A stretch of DNA of 8,689 bases from Planctomycetaceae bacterium (GCA_031266315.1 JAISBG010000415.1:1-8689); one strand, 5' to 3'. Counted from the stretch's first letter, positions 1 through 6,234 are shown. Notes: generated from the letters alone by a model not told the origin. Translations and numbers: made by a program.

Positions 1-58
1 GTCTTGGAGTCGAGTAAGACTCACCCGGCGCAACCTTTCAGCGAAAGGTTGCCCACCT
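1..58. repeat. Dispersed hairpin repeat, copy A (cut by window edge)
   Basis: Partial copy of the element seen complete at 3101-3246 and 6529-6671. A perfect hairpin lies at 30-52: arm GCAACCTTTC pairs with GAAAGGTTGC over an AGC loop, and GCCCACCT follows at once. The bases before it (TTGGAGTC ... GACTCACCCGGC) match the reverse complement of the unit beginning at 6421, so this copy runs in the opposite direction to that unit. Its outer part lies beyond the window. It carries no coding sequence. Confidence 0.8.
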
Positions 59-116
59 CTTTTGGCGAATTTTTGTGTGGTTCGCGTTTAAAATGGGCAT
101 TTTCAATGCCTATCCC

Positions 117-151
117 TTGACGAACATTTGAATCGTAATACAATGGATTAC
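117..151 (+). promoter_or_regulatory. Putative promoter of the repressor-peptidase operon, with an overlapping dyad
   Basis: TTGACG at 117-122 and TACAAT at 139-144, 16 bp apart, resemble sigma-70 -35 and -10 boxes and point to the repressor gene, giving a leader of roughly 65 nt. An inverted repeat, GTAAT (135-139) and ATTAC (147-151) with a 7-bp spacer, covers the -10 box. Direct repeats of ACATTTGAA sit at 124-132 and 150-158. BlaI/MecI repressors bind dyads over their own promoters, so this is a plausible autoregulatory operator. The dyad is not a close match to the staphylococcal operator, and its role is inferred. Confidence 0.5.
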
Positions 152-215
152 ATTTGAAATATAACAAAGCGGTTATAGGTTGTTTTTATAAATTCTTCTA
201 TTGTACTAAACTATT

Positions 216-632
216 GTGCTGAAAAAAGATAAAACACATATTTCGACCTCAGAATGGGAAGTAATGCGTGTCCTTTGGGACACCGGGCAACCAATGACGG
301 CTACCGAAATTGCCAGAAAATTGGAAGGATATGCCAATTGGAAATCGCGTACCGTTCGCACTTTCATCAATCGGTTGGTCAAAAAACAAATTTTGTCCGC
401 AGAAAAAAAAATCGTCGCCGGTCTCGAATTGTATCATTTTTCCCCACTCGTCGGTGAAGCAGAAACATTGCAAATCGAACAGGATCATTTTCTTTGCCGT
501 TTTTTCGGCGGTACAATTCATTCCATGCTCGCAAGTTGTATTCAGCAAGGACAACTCTCTCAGGAAGAACTAAAACAATTGCGGGAATTACTTGATCAGG
601 AAATCGGGAAAGGAGGAAAAAAATATGACTGA
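216..632 (+). CDS. BlaI/MecI/CopY-family winged-helix transcriptional repressor
   Basis: 138-residue protein of the usual length for the family. Residues about 9-76 form the winged-helix DNA-binding domain: ISTSEWEVMRVLWDTGQPMTA, then EIARKL, then WKSRTVRTFINRLVKKQIL (recognition-helix region) and the wing ending ELYHFSPLV. Residues about 84-130 are the helical dimerisation part, with the family's FFGGTIHSMLA segment and an ELKQLRELL helix. Known members bind dyads as dimers and are inactivated by cleavage after a partner M56 peptidase senses a signal; that partner follows immediately. The start is the GTG at 216, the first in-frame start after a stop at 207-209; no clear Shine-Dalgarno precedes it. 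The stop at 630-632 lies inside the next gene. The regulated target is not evident: no beta-lactamase gene is in view, so I give no gene symbol. Confidence 0.9.
   Translation: MLKKDKTHISTSEWEVMRVLWDTGQPMTATEIARKLEGYANWKSRTVRTFINRLVKKQILSAEKKIVAGLELYHFSPLVGEAETLQIEQDHFLCRFFGGTIHSMLASCIQQGQLSQEELKQLRELLDQEIGKGGKKYD
611..627 (+). promoter_or_regulatory. Ribosome binding site fixing the M56 peptidase start
   Basis: AGGAGG at 611-616 is followed 8 nt later by ATG at 625-627. This favours ATG 625 over the in-frame TTG at 592, which lies upstream of the site and would add 11 residues encoded within the repressor gene. Confidence 0.85.
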
Positions 633-1644
633 ATTTTTCTCCCTGCCAGTCCTGATTTTCGAACAATCATGGGATGCAACATTGTTGATTATCGCTCTGT
701 TTTGCACGCTGGGTTTGATCGGTAAACGTTTACACCCCGCATGGCGTTTCGGTATTTGGTTACTGATTATCATTCCGTTGTTCCTTCATATTTCCATACC
801 GTCTTCGTGGAGCATTTTCAATCTGATTCCGTCAGGGCACAAACTTATTGATTTCGTCATGTTGCCGGCAGTTGGAGGAATAATTTCATTGCCCGTTTTG
901 TTCACAACCGTTTGGGTTTCAGGATGCGTTTTAATGACAGTTATTTTCGGACGTCAGGTTTGGGCGTGTCGGCAATGGATTAAACATGCTCATTCCGTGA
1001 AAAATAAACACGCGTTAGCCATTTTCAAAAAATGTCGGCTTCGAATGAATGTCAAACTTCAACTTCGTGTTATGGAAAGTCCGTTGGTTTCCGGTCCGTT
1101 TTTGATCGGAATAATTCGTCCGATTTTGCTGTTGCCGCGCGGAATGGCGCAAACGGCTTCCGAAAATCAGTTGCGTACGGTTTTTCTCCACGAACTGGCA
1201 CACTTGAAACGCCGCGATGTATGGAGCAGTTGGGTGATGAGTGTTCTGCTCGTTGTTCACTGGTTCAACCCGTTTCTTTGGGCGGCAATTCGCCGAATGA
1301 ACGCCGACCGCGAAGAAGCTTGCGATGTTATGGCGTTGGAAACATTGAATCCGACGGAACGTCTCGCTTATGGTCATGCCCTGATTGATATTGCGGAACA
1401 TTTTTTATCGCCGCGCAAAACACCCGGTTTGGTTGGTATTGCCGAAACAAAAGAACTCATGACCGGACGTATCGAAATAATTCAAAAAGTCGGGACATGG
1501 AAATGGCATTGGAAAGCACTTGCAACAGTTCTTGCTTTTTTCATTGCCTTGATGATTATGACGGACGCCGTTGCTGTTGTTAAAACTCAATGCACAAAAT
1601 CCTTGTGTATTCCTTGCCATTCGTCGCAATGTTTTACGCCGTAG
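625..1644 (+). CDS. M56-family (BlaR1-like) membrane metallopeptidase with a short cysteine tail
   Basis: 339 residues from ATG 625. Hydrophobic segments at about 17-34, 40-58, 84-108 and 296-319 look membrane-spanning, with a further one near 201-218. The gluzincin site is HELAH at 189-193, followed by NPFLWAAIRRMNADREEACD, where Glu230 is the probable third zinc ligand; this is the M56 arrangement. In BlaR1/MecR1 a large extracellular penicillin-binding domain follows the last helix and triggers the cytosolic protease, which leads to repressor loss. Here that domain is absent: only about 20 residues follow, with cysteines 323, 328, 331 and 336, including CIPCH, a CXXCH motif. The gene overlaps the repressor by 8 bp, so the two are translationally coupled. 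The family assignment is secure; the sensed signal is unknown. Confidence 0.9.
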   Translation: MTEFFSLPVLIFEQSWDATLLIIALFCTLGLIGKRLHPAWRFGIWLLIIIPLFLHISIPSSWSIFNLIPSGHKLIDFVMLPAVGGIISLPVLFTTVWVSGCVLMTVIFGRQVWACRQWIKHAHSVKNKHALAIFKKCRLRMNVKLQLRVMESPLVSGPFLIGIIRPILLLPRGMAQTASENQLRTVFLHELAHLKRRDVWSSWVMSVLLVVHWFNPFLWAAIRRMNADREEACDVMALETLNPTERLAYGHALIDIAEHFLSPRKTPGLVGIAETKELMTGRIEIIQKVGTWKWHWKALATVLAFFIALMIMTDAVAVVKTQCTKSLCIPCHSSQCFTP

Positions 1645-1741
1645 TCCGTATGGAAAGCAGTTGCTTAAACGGTAACAAGTTTAAGTTGTTCATAAAGTAT
1701 TTTTTTTGTAACTTTCAACCTGATAAGTAGGAGACTTTTTT
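1645..1741 (+). other. Short intergenic gap before the DUF362 gene
   Basis: A 7-bp dyad, CTTAAAC (1664-1670) and GTTTAAG (1679-1685), is followed by a run of eight T at 1700-1707, which could act as a weak terminator. TAGGAGA at 1728-1734 is the Shine-Dalgarno of the next gene. I find no convincing promoter, so read-through from the repressor operon is possible. Confidence 0.35.
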
Positions 1742-2677
1742 ATGGAAATGAACCGTAAAGAATTTTTGAAAACGCTTAGTGTTGCGGGAACGGCTGCGGC
1801 TGTTGGCAACTTCGATGCGCTGGATGTTTTTGCACAGAATAGCGATAAAACCGGTACGCCGGATTTAGTTGCTGTTATGGGCGGCGAACCCGATGTCATG
1901 TTCCAAAAAGCGATTGCGGAACTTGGCGGAATCGGTAACTTCGTCAAAAAAGATCAAAAAATTGTTATCAAACCGAATATCGGTTGGGATAAAACACCGG
2001 AAATGGCAGCGAATACCAACCCGATTCTGATTAAAGAATTGGTGAAACAAATTCTCGCCGCCGGTGCTGCTGAAGTCCTTGTTTTCGATCACACCTGCGA
2101 CGAGTGGAAAAACTGCTATAAAAATAGCGGAATTGAAGCCGCTGTTCTGGAAGCGGGCGGAAAAATGGTTCCCGGTAACGATGCCCGTTATTTCCAAGAG
2201 GTCGAAATTCCGGACGGCAAAATCCTGAAGAAAACGCAAATTCACGAAGCCCTGCTCAATTGCGATGCATGGTTTAATGTCCCTGTTCTCAAAGTTCATG
2301 GCGGTGCCAAAATGACAATTGCCATGAAAAATTACATGGGACTCGTTTGGGACAATAAATGGTTTCACAAAGAAGGTTTGCAACAATGTATTGCGGACAG
2401 TTGCACTTGGGTGAAAAGACCGGTTCTCAATATTGTTGATGCGTATCGGATTATGAAATCAAATGGTCCGAGAGGCAGATCGGAAGCCGATGCAGTTTTG
2501 GTCAAAGCGTTGTTTTTGTCTAAAGACATTGTCGCTGTTGATACCGCTGCAACAAAATTCGCCCAACGTTACACCAATGTTACGCTGGAAGATGCCGCGC
2601 ACATCGGTCTCGGTGAAACACTGAAACTCGGTACGACAAATCTCGACAACCTCAATATCAAACGGATTACGGTATAA
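1742..2677 (+). CDS. Exported DUF362 domain-containing protein
   Basis: 311 residues. The N-terminus, NRKEFLKTLSVAGTAAAVG with VFA-Q near 29-32, looks like a Tat export signal in which the second Arg of the RRxFLK box is Lys (Arg5-Lys6). The rest is a DUF362 domain: KIVIKPNIGW near 74-83, NPILIKELVKQILAAGAAEVLVFDHT, NVPVLKVHGGAKMTIAMKNYMGLVWD in the centre, and a C-terminal VDAYRIMKSNGPRGRSEADAV with KDIVAVDTAATKFA. Many DUF362 proteins also carry a 4Fe-4S ferredoxin module; none is present here, as the cysteines are few and scattered. The biochemical role of this subtype is unknown to me. ATG 1742 lies 7 nt after TAGGAGA (1728-1734); ATG 1748 is in frame but less well spaced. It sits 97 bp after the peptidase gene on the same strand. 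Confidence 0.85.
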   Translation: MEMNRKEFLKTLSVAGTAAAVGNFDALDVFAQNSDKTGTPDLVAVMGGEPDVMFQKAIAELGGIGNFVKKDQKIVIKPNIGWDKTPEMAANTNPILIKELVKQILAAGAAEVLVFDHTCDEWKNCYKNSGIEAAVLEAGGKMVPGNDARYFQEVEIPDGKILKKTQIHEALLNCDAWFNVPVLKVHGGAKMTIAMKNYMGLVWDNKWFHKEGLQQCIADSCTWVKRPVLNIVDAYRIMKSNGPRGRSEADAVLVKALFLSKDIVAVDTAATKFAQRYTNVTLEDAAHIGLGETLKLGTTNLDNLNIKRITV

Positions 2678-2716
2678 ACCAACGAAAAACAACGTTGACT
2701 TACCGTAAACGAAACG

Positions 2717-2763
2717 ATTTGCCAAGAATTTGCCAAAAGATTTGCCAAGAAATTTACCAAAAG
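2717..2763. repeat. Four tandem 11-12 bp units
   Basis: Consecutive near-identical units: ATTTGCCAAGA (2717-2727), ATTTGCCAAAAG (2728-2739), ATTTGCCAAGAA (2740-2751) and ATTTACCAAAAG (2752-2763). They lie 40 bp after the DUF362 stop codon and run directly into the 15-bp hairpin that follows. No function is assigned. Confidence 0.85.
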
Positions 2764-2795
2764 TTAAGCGGTCTTTCACCGAAAGACCGCTTAAC
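2763..2795 (+). terminator. Perfect 15-bp hairpin, probable 3' end of the DUF362 transcript
   Basis: Arm GTTAAGCGGTCTTTC (2763-2777) pairs fully with GAAAGACCGCTTAAC (2781-2795) over an ACC loop. It lies 86 bp after the DUF362 stop. No uninterrupted T-run follows (GGCGGTTGTTATTCT), so intrinsic termination is uncertain, and it may instead protect the 3' end. The inner 23 nt have the same geometry as the dispersed repeat hairpins: 10-bp stem starting GC, 3-nt loop. Confidence 0.55.
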
Positions 2796-3100
2796 GGCGG
2801 TTGTTATTCTATACTGCGTGAATCATAAAATTGAATATCTCTAAAAATTCAAATTGTCTCTCACAAAAGCATGAAGAACACAAAGGCAACTTTTCAGCGA
2901 AAATGTGCTTGTCTCTTGGCTACGGTTATGCCGCGATGGATTTACTGTCTCCTCCAAATTCCAAAATAATCGTGTTTCTGCAATCCTAAAATCCGATACA
3001 ATCGGAAAATTTTCTGATTCTACCGGATTAGGTGTTTCCCCGAAATAGTAAAATCATTGGTAATATTTCAACAGAATTTTCATTAAAGGTAAGCAATCAT
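2796..3100. other. Gene-free gap with weak repeat remnants
   Basis: No credible coding sequence. At 2886-2908 a hairpin (GCAACTTTTC, AGC loop, GAAAATGTGC) pairs at 8 of 10 positions and resembles a decayed dispersed-repeat hairpin. At 2985-3032 there is an imperfect 48-nt palindrome that opens CCTAA and closes TTAGG, with a CCGAT/ATCGG stem inside. Either could mark transcript ends between the two convergent genes. Otherwise I see nothing. Confidence 0.4.
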
Positions 3101-3246
3101 AAGGTGGGCGATGTTTTGCTAAAACATCGCGTCGGCGTTAGCCGACTTTGCCCCTGTTGACGGTAGGCAATACAGTTTGCCGTTGTTAATCTGATTCACT
3201 GTCGGCGATCGCCGACGCAACCGTTCAGCGAACGGTTGCCCACCTT
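3101..3246. repeat. Dispersed hairpin repeat, complete copy B with terminal inverted repeats
   Basis: A 146-bp non-coding element with inverted ends AAGGTGGGC (3101-3109) and GCCCACCTT (3238-3246), flanked by AT on both sides. Within it, in order: a 10-bp hairpin at 3108-3130 (GCGATGTTTT with AAAACATCGC, loop GCT), a 6-bp hairpin at 3131-3146 (GTCGGC with GCCGAC), a small GGCAA/TTGCC hairpin at 3166-3181, the perfect palindrome GTCGGCGATCGCCGAC at 3201-3216, and a 10-bp hairpin at 3217-3239 (GCAACCGTTC with GAACGGTTGC, loop AGC). Size and layout are like ERIC-type or MITE-type elements. It carries no transposase. It ends 13 bp from the stop codon of the minus-strand transglutaminase-like gene, so it would be transcribed in that gene's 3' UTR. 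Confidence 0.85.
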
Positions 3247-3259
3247 ATGTTATGGTTGT

Positions 3260-4393
3260 TTATTTTGCTTTCACTTCGTGAATCCAATGAAATTTCGGCG
3301 GAGGACTTCCGGCAATGAGAGCACCTTCAAAAGTTTCTTTGAGAAAAAGCGTTTTACCCTTCGGGGTTTTATCGGGATCGGGAAACGAGTCGCCTTTTTG
3401 TAAAATCGGCTGCTGTTCGGGAATACCGCCAAACGAGTACGAACCGGCAACCTGACACGGAAACCAAAAGCCCTGAGGTGTTGCCGGTTTTTTGGTGTTG
3501 CGGGCGGCGGCATTTGATGAATCTTTTGATAAATTTGATGCTGTCAGTTCCGGTTTTAGTTCAAGGTAAAACTCCGCGTAACAGTGTTCCGGCAACCGGA
3601 CAATCCGCGCCGGAATTTTTCCGGCACGGCAAAGCGCAACAAATAAACAACTCATGTCTTTACAATCGCCCTCCCATGCTCCTTCCGGCATATTGATCAC
3701 CGCCCACGCTCCTTTTGCCGGTCGGTTTTTACCGGCTTCGTCATATTGAACATTATTTTGTACAAAAGTATAAAGAGATTCAATTTTATCCCAATCGGTT
3801 GTTTTATCTTTGGTGATTTCGCTGAACATTTTAGCAAATTGCAATTTATTACATTCAATCGTCGGACTTTCTTTAAGATAGGATTCCAAACCGTTTGGAG
3901 TTCGTTTCGGAATAACATAATCTTCAGGATTGTCAGGCGGCAGGAGTTCATAGTTTAGAAGTTCAAAATCAACAATAACTTCAACTTTTCGATGCGGACG
4001 CATTCGACCAAGTGTAAGAATCATTTCTTTGGCACCGTTATTGACAATTCTGTACCGAATATTATTGGAAAGAGCAGTATCGGTTTTTTCTTCATTAATT
4101 TTCAAAACTTCCTGTTCAAACCAATCCGTAGGAACCGGAATCATCACTTTGGCTTCCTCAATCAGGGAACCGGGTTCGATAACAATACCAGCCCGCCAGA
4201 TTTGCCGTTGACCGGCACCGCGTTTCGGTCCGCCGTTGACCAACTTTTTTTCATTGGTTTCGGCGGAAACAGCAGCAGTAGCGGCAGTGTCCGTTCCAAA
4301 ATCAAACTGAGCAAACACCACAGAAGAAAAAATAGTTGTTGCCCCAAAAACAGTTACAGCAAACAACCGTGTAATAACAAATTTGTACAACAT
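3260..4393 (-). CDS. Secreted transglutaminase-like domain protein
   Basis: 377 residues. Residues 1-28 are a Sec signal peptide with probable cleavage at VFA-Q (28/29). A beta-rich region covers about 60-150. The transglutaminase-like core follows: DKIESLYTFVQNNVQY (202-217), then EGDCKDMSCLFVALCRAGKIPARIV with the putative nucleophile Cys244, and His270 in EHCYAEFYL. The usual third residue, Asp in a WxPxD motif, appears here as Gln314 in FWFPCQ, after a low-complexity insertion (about 284-305, Ser/Ala/Lys/Pro-rich). The tail AGSYSFGGIPEQQPILQKGD is one I associate with planctomycete members of this group. Bacterial members may act as cysteine peptidases or cross-linkers, but the substrate is unknown. 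The start is ATG 4391-4393, the only one that keeps a full signal peptide; no Shine-Dalgarno is seen. The gene stands alone on its strand, between two palindromic elements. Confidence 0.85.
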   Translation of the reverse strand: MLYKFVITRLFAVTVFGATTIFSSVVFAQFDFGTDTAATAAVSAETNEKKLVNGGPKRGAGQRQIWRAGIVIEPGSLIEEAKVMIPVPTDWFEQEVLKINEEKTDTALSNNIRYRIVNNGAKEMILTLGRMRPHRKVEVIVDFELLNYELLPPDNPEDYVIPKRTPNGLESYLKESPTIECNKLQFAKMFSEITKDKTTDWDKIESLYTFVQNNVQYDEAGKNRPAKGAWAVINMPEGAWEGDCKDMSCLFVALCRAGKIPARIVRLPEHCYAEFYLELKPELTASNLSKDSSNAAARNTKKPATPQGFWFPCQVAGSYSFGGIPEQQPILQKGDSFPDPDKTPKGKTLFLKETFEGALIAGSPPPKFHWIHEVKAK

Positions 4394-4471
4394 TTCGGAA
4401 AATATACTGTGTTAGGGTTGTATTGGGGTATTTTTTAAATAACTATTTCCTGATTGATCCGAAAAACCGGA

Positions 4472-4685
4472 TAGCCCGATAGGGCTTTATTTTTGTAACT
4501 ACAGGTCTTTGACCTGCGGGAAATCGCCGCCTCTCGACACTGCCTGAAAGGCAGGATTTTAAGGTATTATCTAAAAATCTAAAAATTTTAATAATCTAAA
4601 ATCCTGCCTTTCAGGCAGTGTTGTTGGTATTTCCATTCCGCAGGTCGTTGACCTGCGGTTATGAAAATAAAGCCCTATCGGGCTA
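4472..4685. repeat. Nested inverted-repeat element with three mirrored hairpin pairs
   Basis: A 214-bp non-coding element. The outer arms, 4472-4493 and 4664-4685, are exact 22-nt inverted copies, each holding AGCCC-GATA-GGGCT. The middle arms hold CAGGTC/GACCTG hairpins (4502-4519 and 4638-4658) that differ in the loop (TTT against GTT); the right one has a perfect 9-bp stem, CCGCAGGTC with GACCTGCGG. The inner arms, 4537-4561 and 4597-4621, are exact 25-nt inverted copies, each containing CTGCCT/AGGCAG. It can fold as local hairpins or as one long interrupted cruciform. Its sequence is unrelated to the other repeat family. It has no coding content and is probably a non-autonomous mobile or repeat element. 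Confidence 0.8.
4664..4685 (-). terminator. Candidate terminator of glgA
   Basis: Read on the minus strand, the stem AGCCC-GATA-GGGCT is followed by TTATTTT, about 75 bp beyond the glgA stop. The stem is only 5 bp. The mirror copy at 4472-4493 has the same form on the plus strand, so each end of the element carries a terminator-like hairpin pointing inward. Confidence 0.4.
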
Positions 4686-4758
4686 CTATTTTTCGTATCA
4701 ATCCCGTGAATCGTTACATTAAATTTTGCGAAAATTCTACTGAAATATTACAAACGTT

Positions 4759-6234
4759 TCAATTGTTTTTTGTTCGTAATTTTTCGTAAAATCGGACATA
4801 TTGTTCTGCGCTTTTTTGCCATGACCAGTTTTGTCTCATGCCGTTTTGCATTAGCCGTTTCCAAAGGTCTTTTTCGTTCCAATAAACACTCAACGCCCGC
4901 CAGAGAGTCGTGTTGAGATCGTGCATTGAATCGGCGTAAAAGGAAAATCCGGTTGCGGTTTCGTTGAGCAAGGTTTCCTCGTTGAGATTGACAACCGTAT
5001 CCGCAAGACCGCCGGTTTCATGAACCACCGGAACTGTTCCGTAAAGTTGGCTATACATTTGGTTTAATCCGCAAGGTTCATAGCGGCTTGGCATGAGAAA
5101 AATATCAGAACCCGCTTCAATTTTGTGCGCCCATTCGTCGGAAAATTCACACCGTACCGCAACATTTTGGGGATAACGTTGAGCAAGTTCGTTCAAACGT
5201 GCTTCCAAAACGGCATCACCTTTTCCAAGCAGGCAAAACTGGATTCCGTGTTTTTCAACCCAAAGCGGAATTGCCTCCGCGATCAGGTCAATTCCTTTTT
5301 GATAAGCGAACCGGCTGACAACTCCCACCAACGGCGCATCCGGTCGAACCGCTAACCCCAACCCTGTTTGTAAATCTTGTTTACAAAGCGGTTTTTTTTC
5401 AAACACGGTTGTTGCGTCGAATTGGGCTGCGATGTAAGTATCTGTCGCCGGATTCCAGCGTTTGGTGCATACACCATTCAGAATACCGCGAAGCATGGGA
5501 CTGCGGTATTGCAGAACCGACTCCATGCCGCAGCCAAATGTGGGCGACTGAATTTCCAACGCATAACGGGGACTCACCGTAGTAATACCATGCGCAAACA
5601 TGACACCGGTTTTCATCAGATTCAGTTTACCGTAAAACTCCATCTGATTGTAGGTAAAATGTTCCCAACCAATTCCCGTCAAAAGCATGTCCCAATGCCA
5701 GAAAATCCCTTGATATGCTAAAATATGAATCGTATGCGCGGTAACAATTTTTTCATAACCTTTTTTGTCTCGGTACAAAATATCCAGATAAGCCGGTATC
5801 AATCCGGTTTGCCAATCGTTGGAATGAAGAATGTCGATTGAAAGATTCAATACGGCAATTGATTCCATGACTGCACGGCTAAAGAAAACAAAACGTTCAC
5901 AATTATCGTTATAATCCGTCCCATTTTCAGAATAAAGTTCGAGGCGGTCAAAATAGTGATCCTGACGAACAAAATAAACGGGAATTTCAGTTCCTTTGAG
6001 CGTTCCTTTCCAAAGTTCAGCAAGAATGGTTCTTTGACCAACCGGAACGGGAAAACGAATAGAAGTTTCTTCGAGTGGTTCGCCGCAAGTAAAAACACTG
6101 CGATACGCAGGAAGAAAAAGAATTGGGTGATGTCCGAGTTCAGTCAATGCGGTTGGAAGCGAAGCACAAACATCCGCCAACCCGCCGGTTCGGGCAAAAG
6201 GAGCAATTTCACTACATGCAAATAAAATGTTCAT
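4759..6234 (-). CDS. glgA: Glycogen synthase (ADP-glucose type, GT5 family)
   Basis: 491 residues, close to the usual 480 or so. It transfers glucose from ADP-glucose to the non-reducing end of a growing alpha-1,4-glucan in the cytoplasm. The N-terminal Rossmann domain opens MNILFACSEIAPFARTGGLADV, the glucosyl-nucleotide-binding loop, with Arg15 where Lys is usual. Asp140 (HSNDWQTG) and His170 follow, then FYGKLNLMKTG and ILNG. The C-terminal domain has VVSRFAYQKGIDL (Arg308, Lys313) and the signature MPSRYEPCGLNQMYSQLYGTVPVVHETGGLADTV with the catalytic Glu386. Two normally conserved spots differ: HNLAYQG reads HILAYQG (Ile171), and the usual NG(I/V)D reads NGVC (Cys256). The catalytic residues known from the Escherichia coli enzyme are all present. 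The start is ATG 6232-6234, just before the invariant N-terminal strand; no strong Shine-Dalgarno is seen. No other glg gene is adjacent. Confidence 0.95.
   Translation of the reverse strand: MNILFACSEIAPFARTGGLADVCASLPTALTELGHHPILFLPAYRSVFTCGEPLEETSIRFPVPVGQRTILAELWKGTLKGTEIPVYFVRQDHYFDRLELYSENGTDYNDNCERFVFFSRAVMESIAVLNLSIDILHSNDWQTGLIPAYLDILYRDKKGYEKIVTAHTIHILAYQGIFWHWDMLLTGIGWEHFTYNQMEFYGKLNLMKTGVMFAHGITTVSPRYALEIQSPTFGCGMESVLQYRSPMLRGILNGVCTKRWNPATDTYIAAQFDATTVFEKKPLCKQDLQTGLGLAVRPDAPLVGVVSRFAYQKGIDLIAEAIPLWVEKHGIQFCLLGKGDAVLEARLNELAQRYPQNVAVRCEFSDEWAHKIEAGSDIFLMPSRYEPCGLNQMYSQLYGTVPVVHETGGLADTVVNLNEETLLNETATGFSFYADSMHDLNTTLWRALSVYWNEKDLWKRLMQNGMRQNWSWQKSAEQYVRFYEKLRTKNN

Noticed and set aside
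592..624. Longer start for the M56 peptidase at TTG 592
   Set aside because: AGGAGG at 611-616 lies downstream of it and is correctly spaced for ATG 625.
216..1644. Beta-lactam resistance operon
   Set aside because: The regulator pair resembles blaI/blaR1, but the sensor domain is missing and no beta-lactamase or penicillin-binding protein gene is present; BlaI/M56 pairs control other functions in many bacteria.
1865..2386. Minus-strand open frame of 173 codons opposite the DUF362 gene
   Set aside because: It lies wholly inside a well-supported gene and its translation shows no domain.
2717..2763. CRISPR array
   Set aside because: The units are 11-12 bp and directly abutting, with no spacers and no cas genes nearby.
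3992..4438. Plus-strand open frame of 148 codons opposite the transglutaminase-like gene
   Set aside because: It is the antisense shadow of a gene with a clear signal peptide and catalytic motifs; its translation has no recognisable domain and no ribosome binding site.
4472..4685. Insertion sequence
   Set aside because: The span is too short for a transposase and has no coding content, so only a non-autonomous element is possible.
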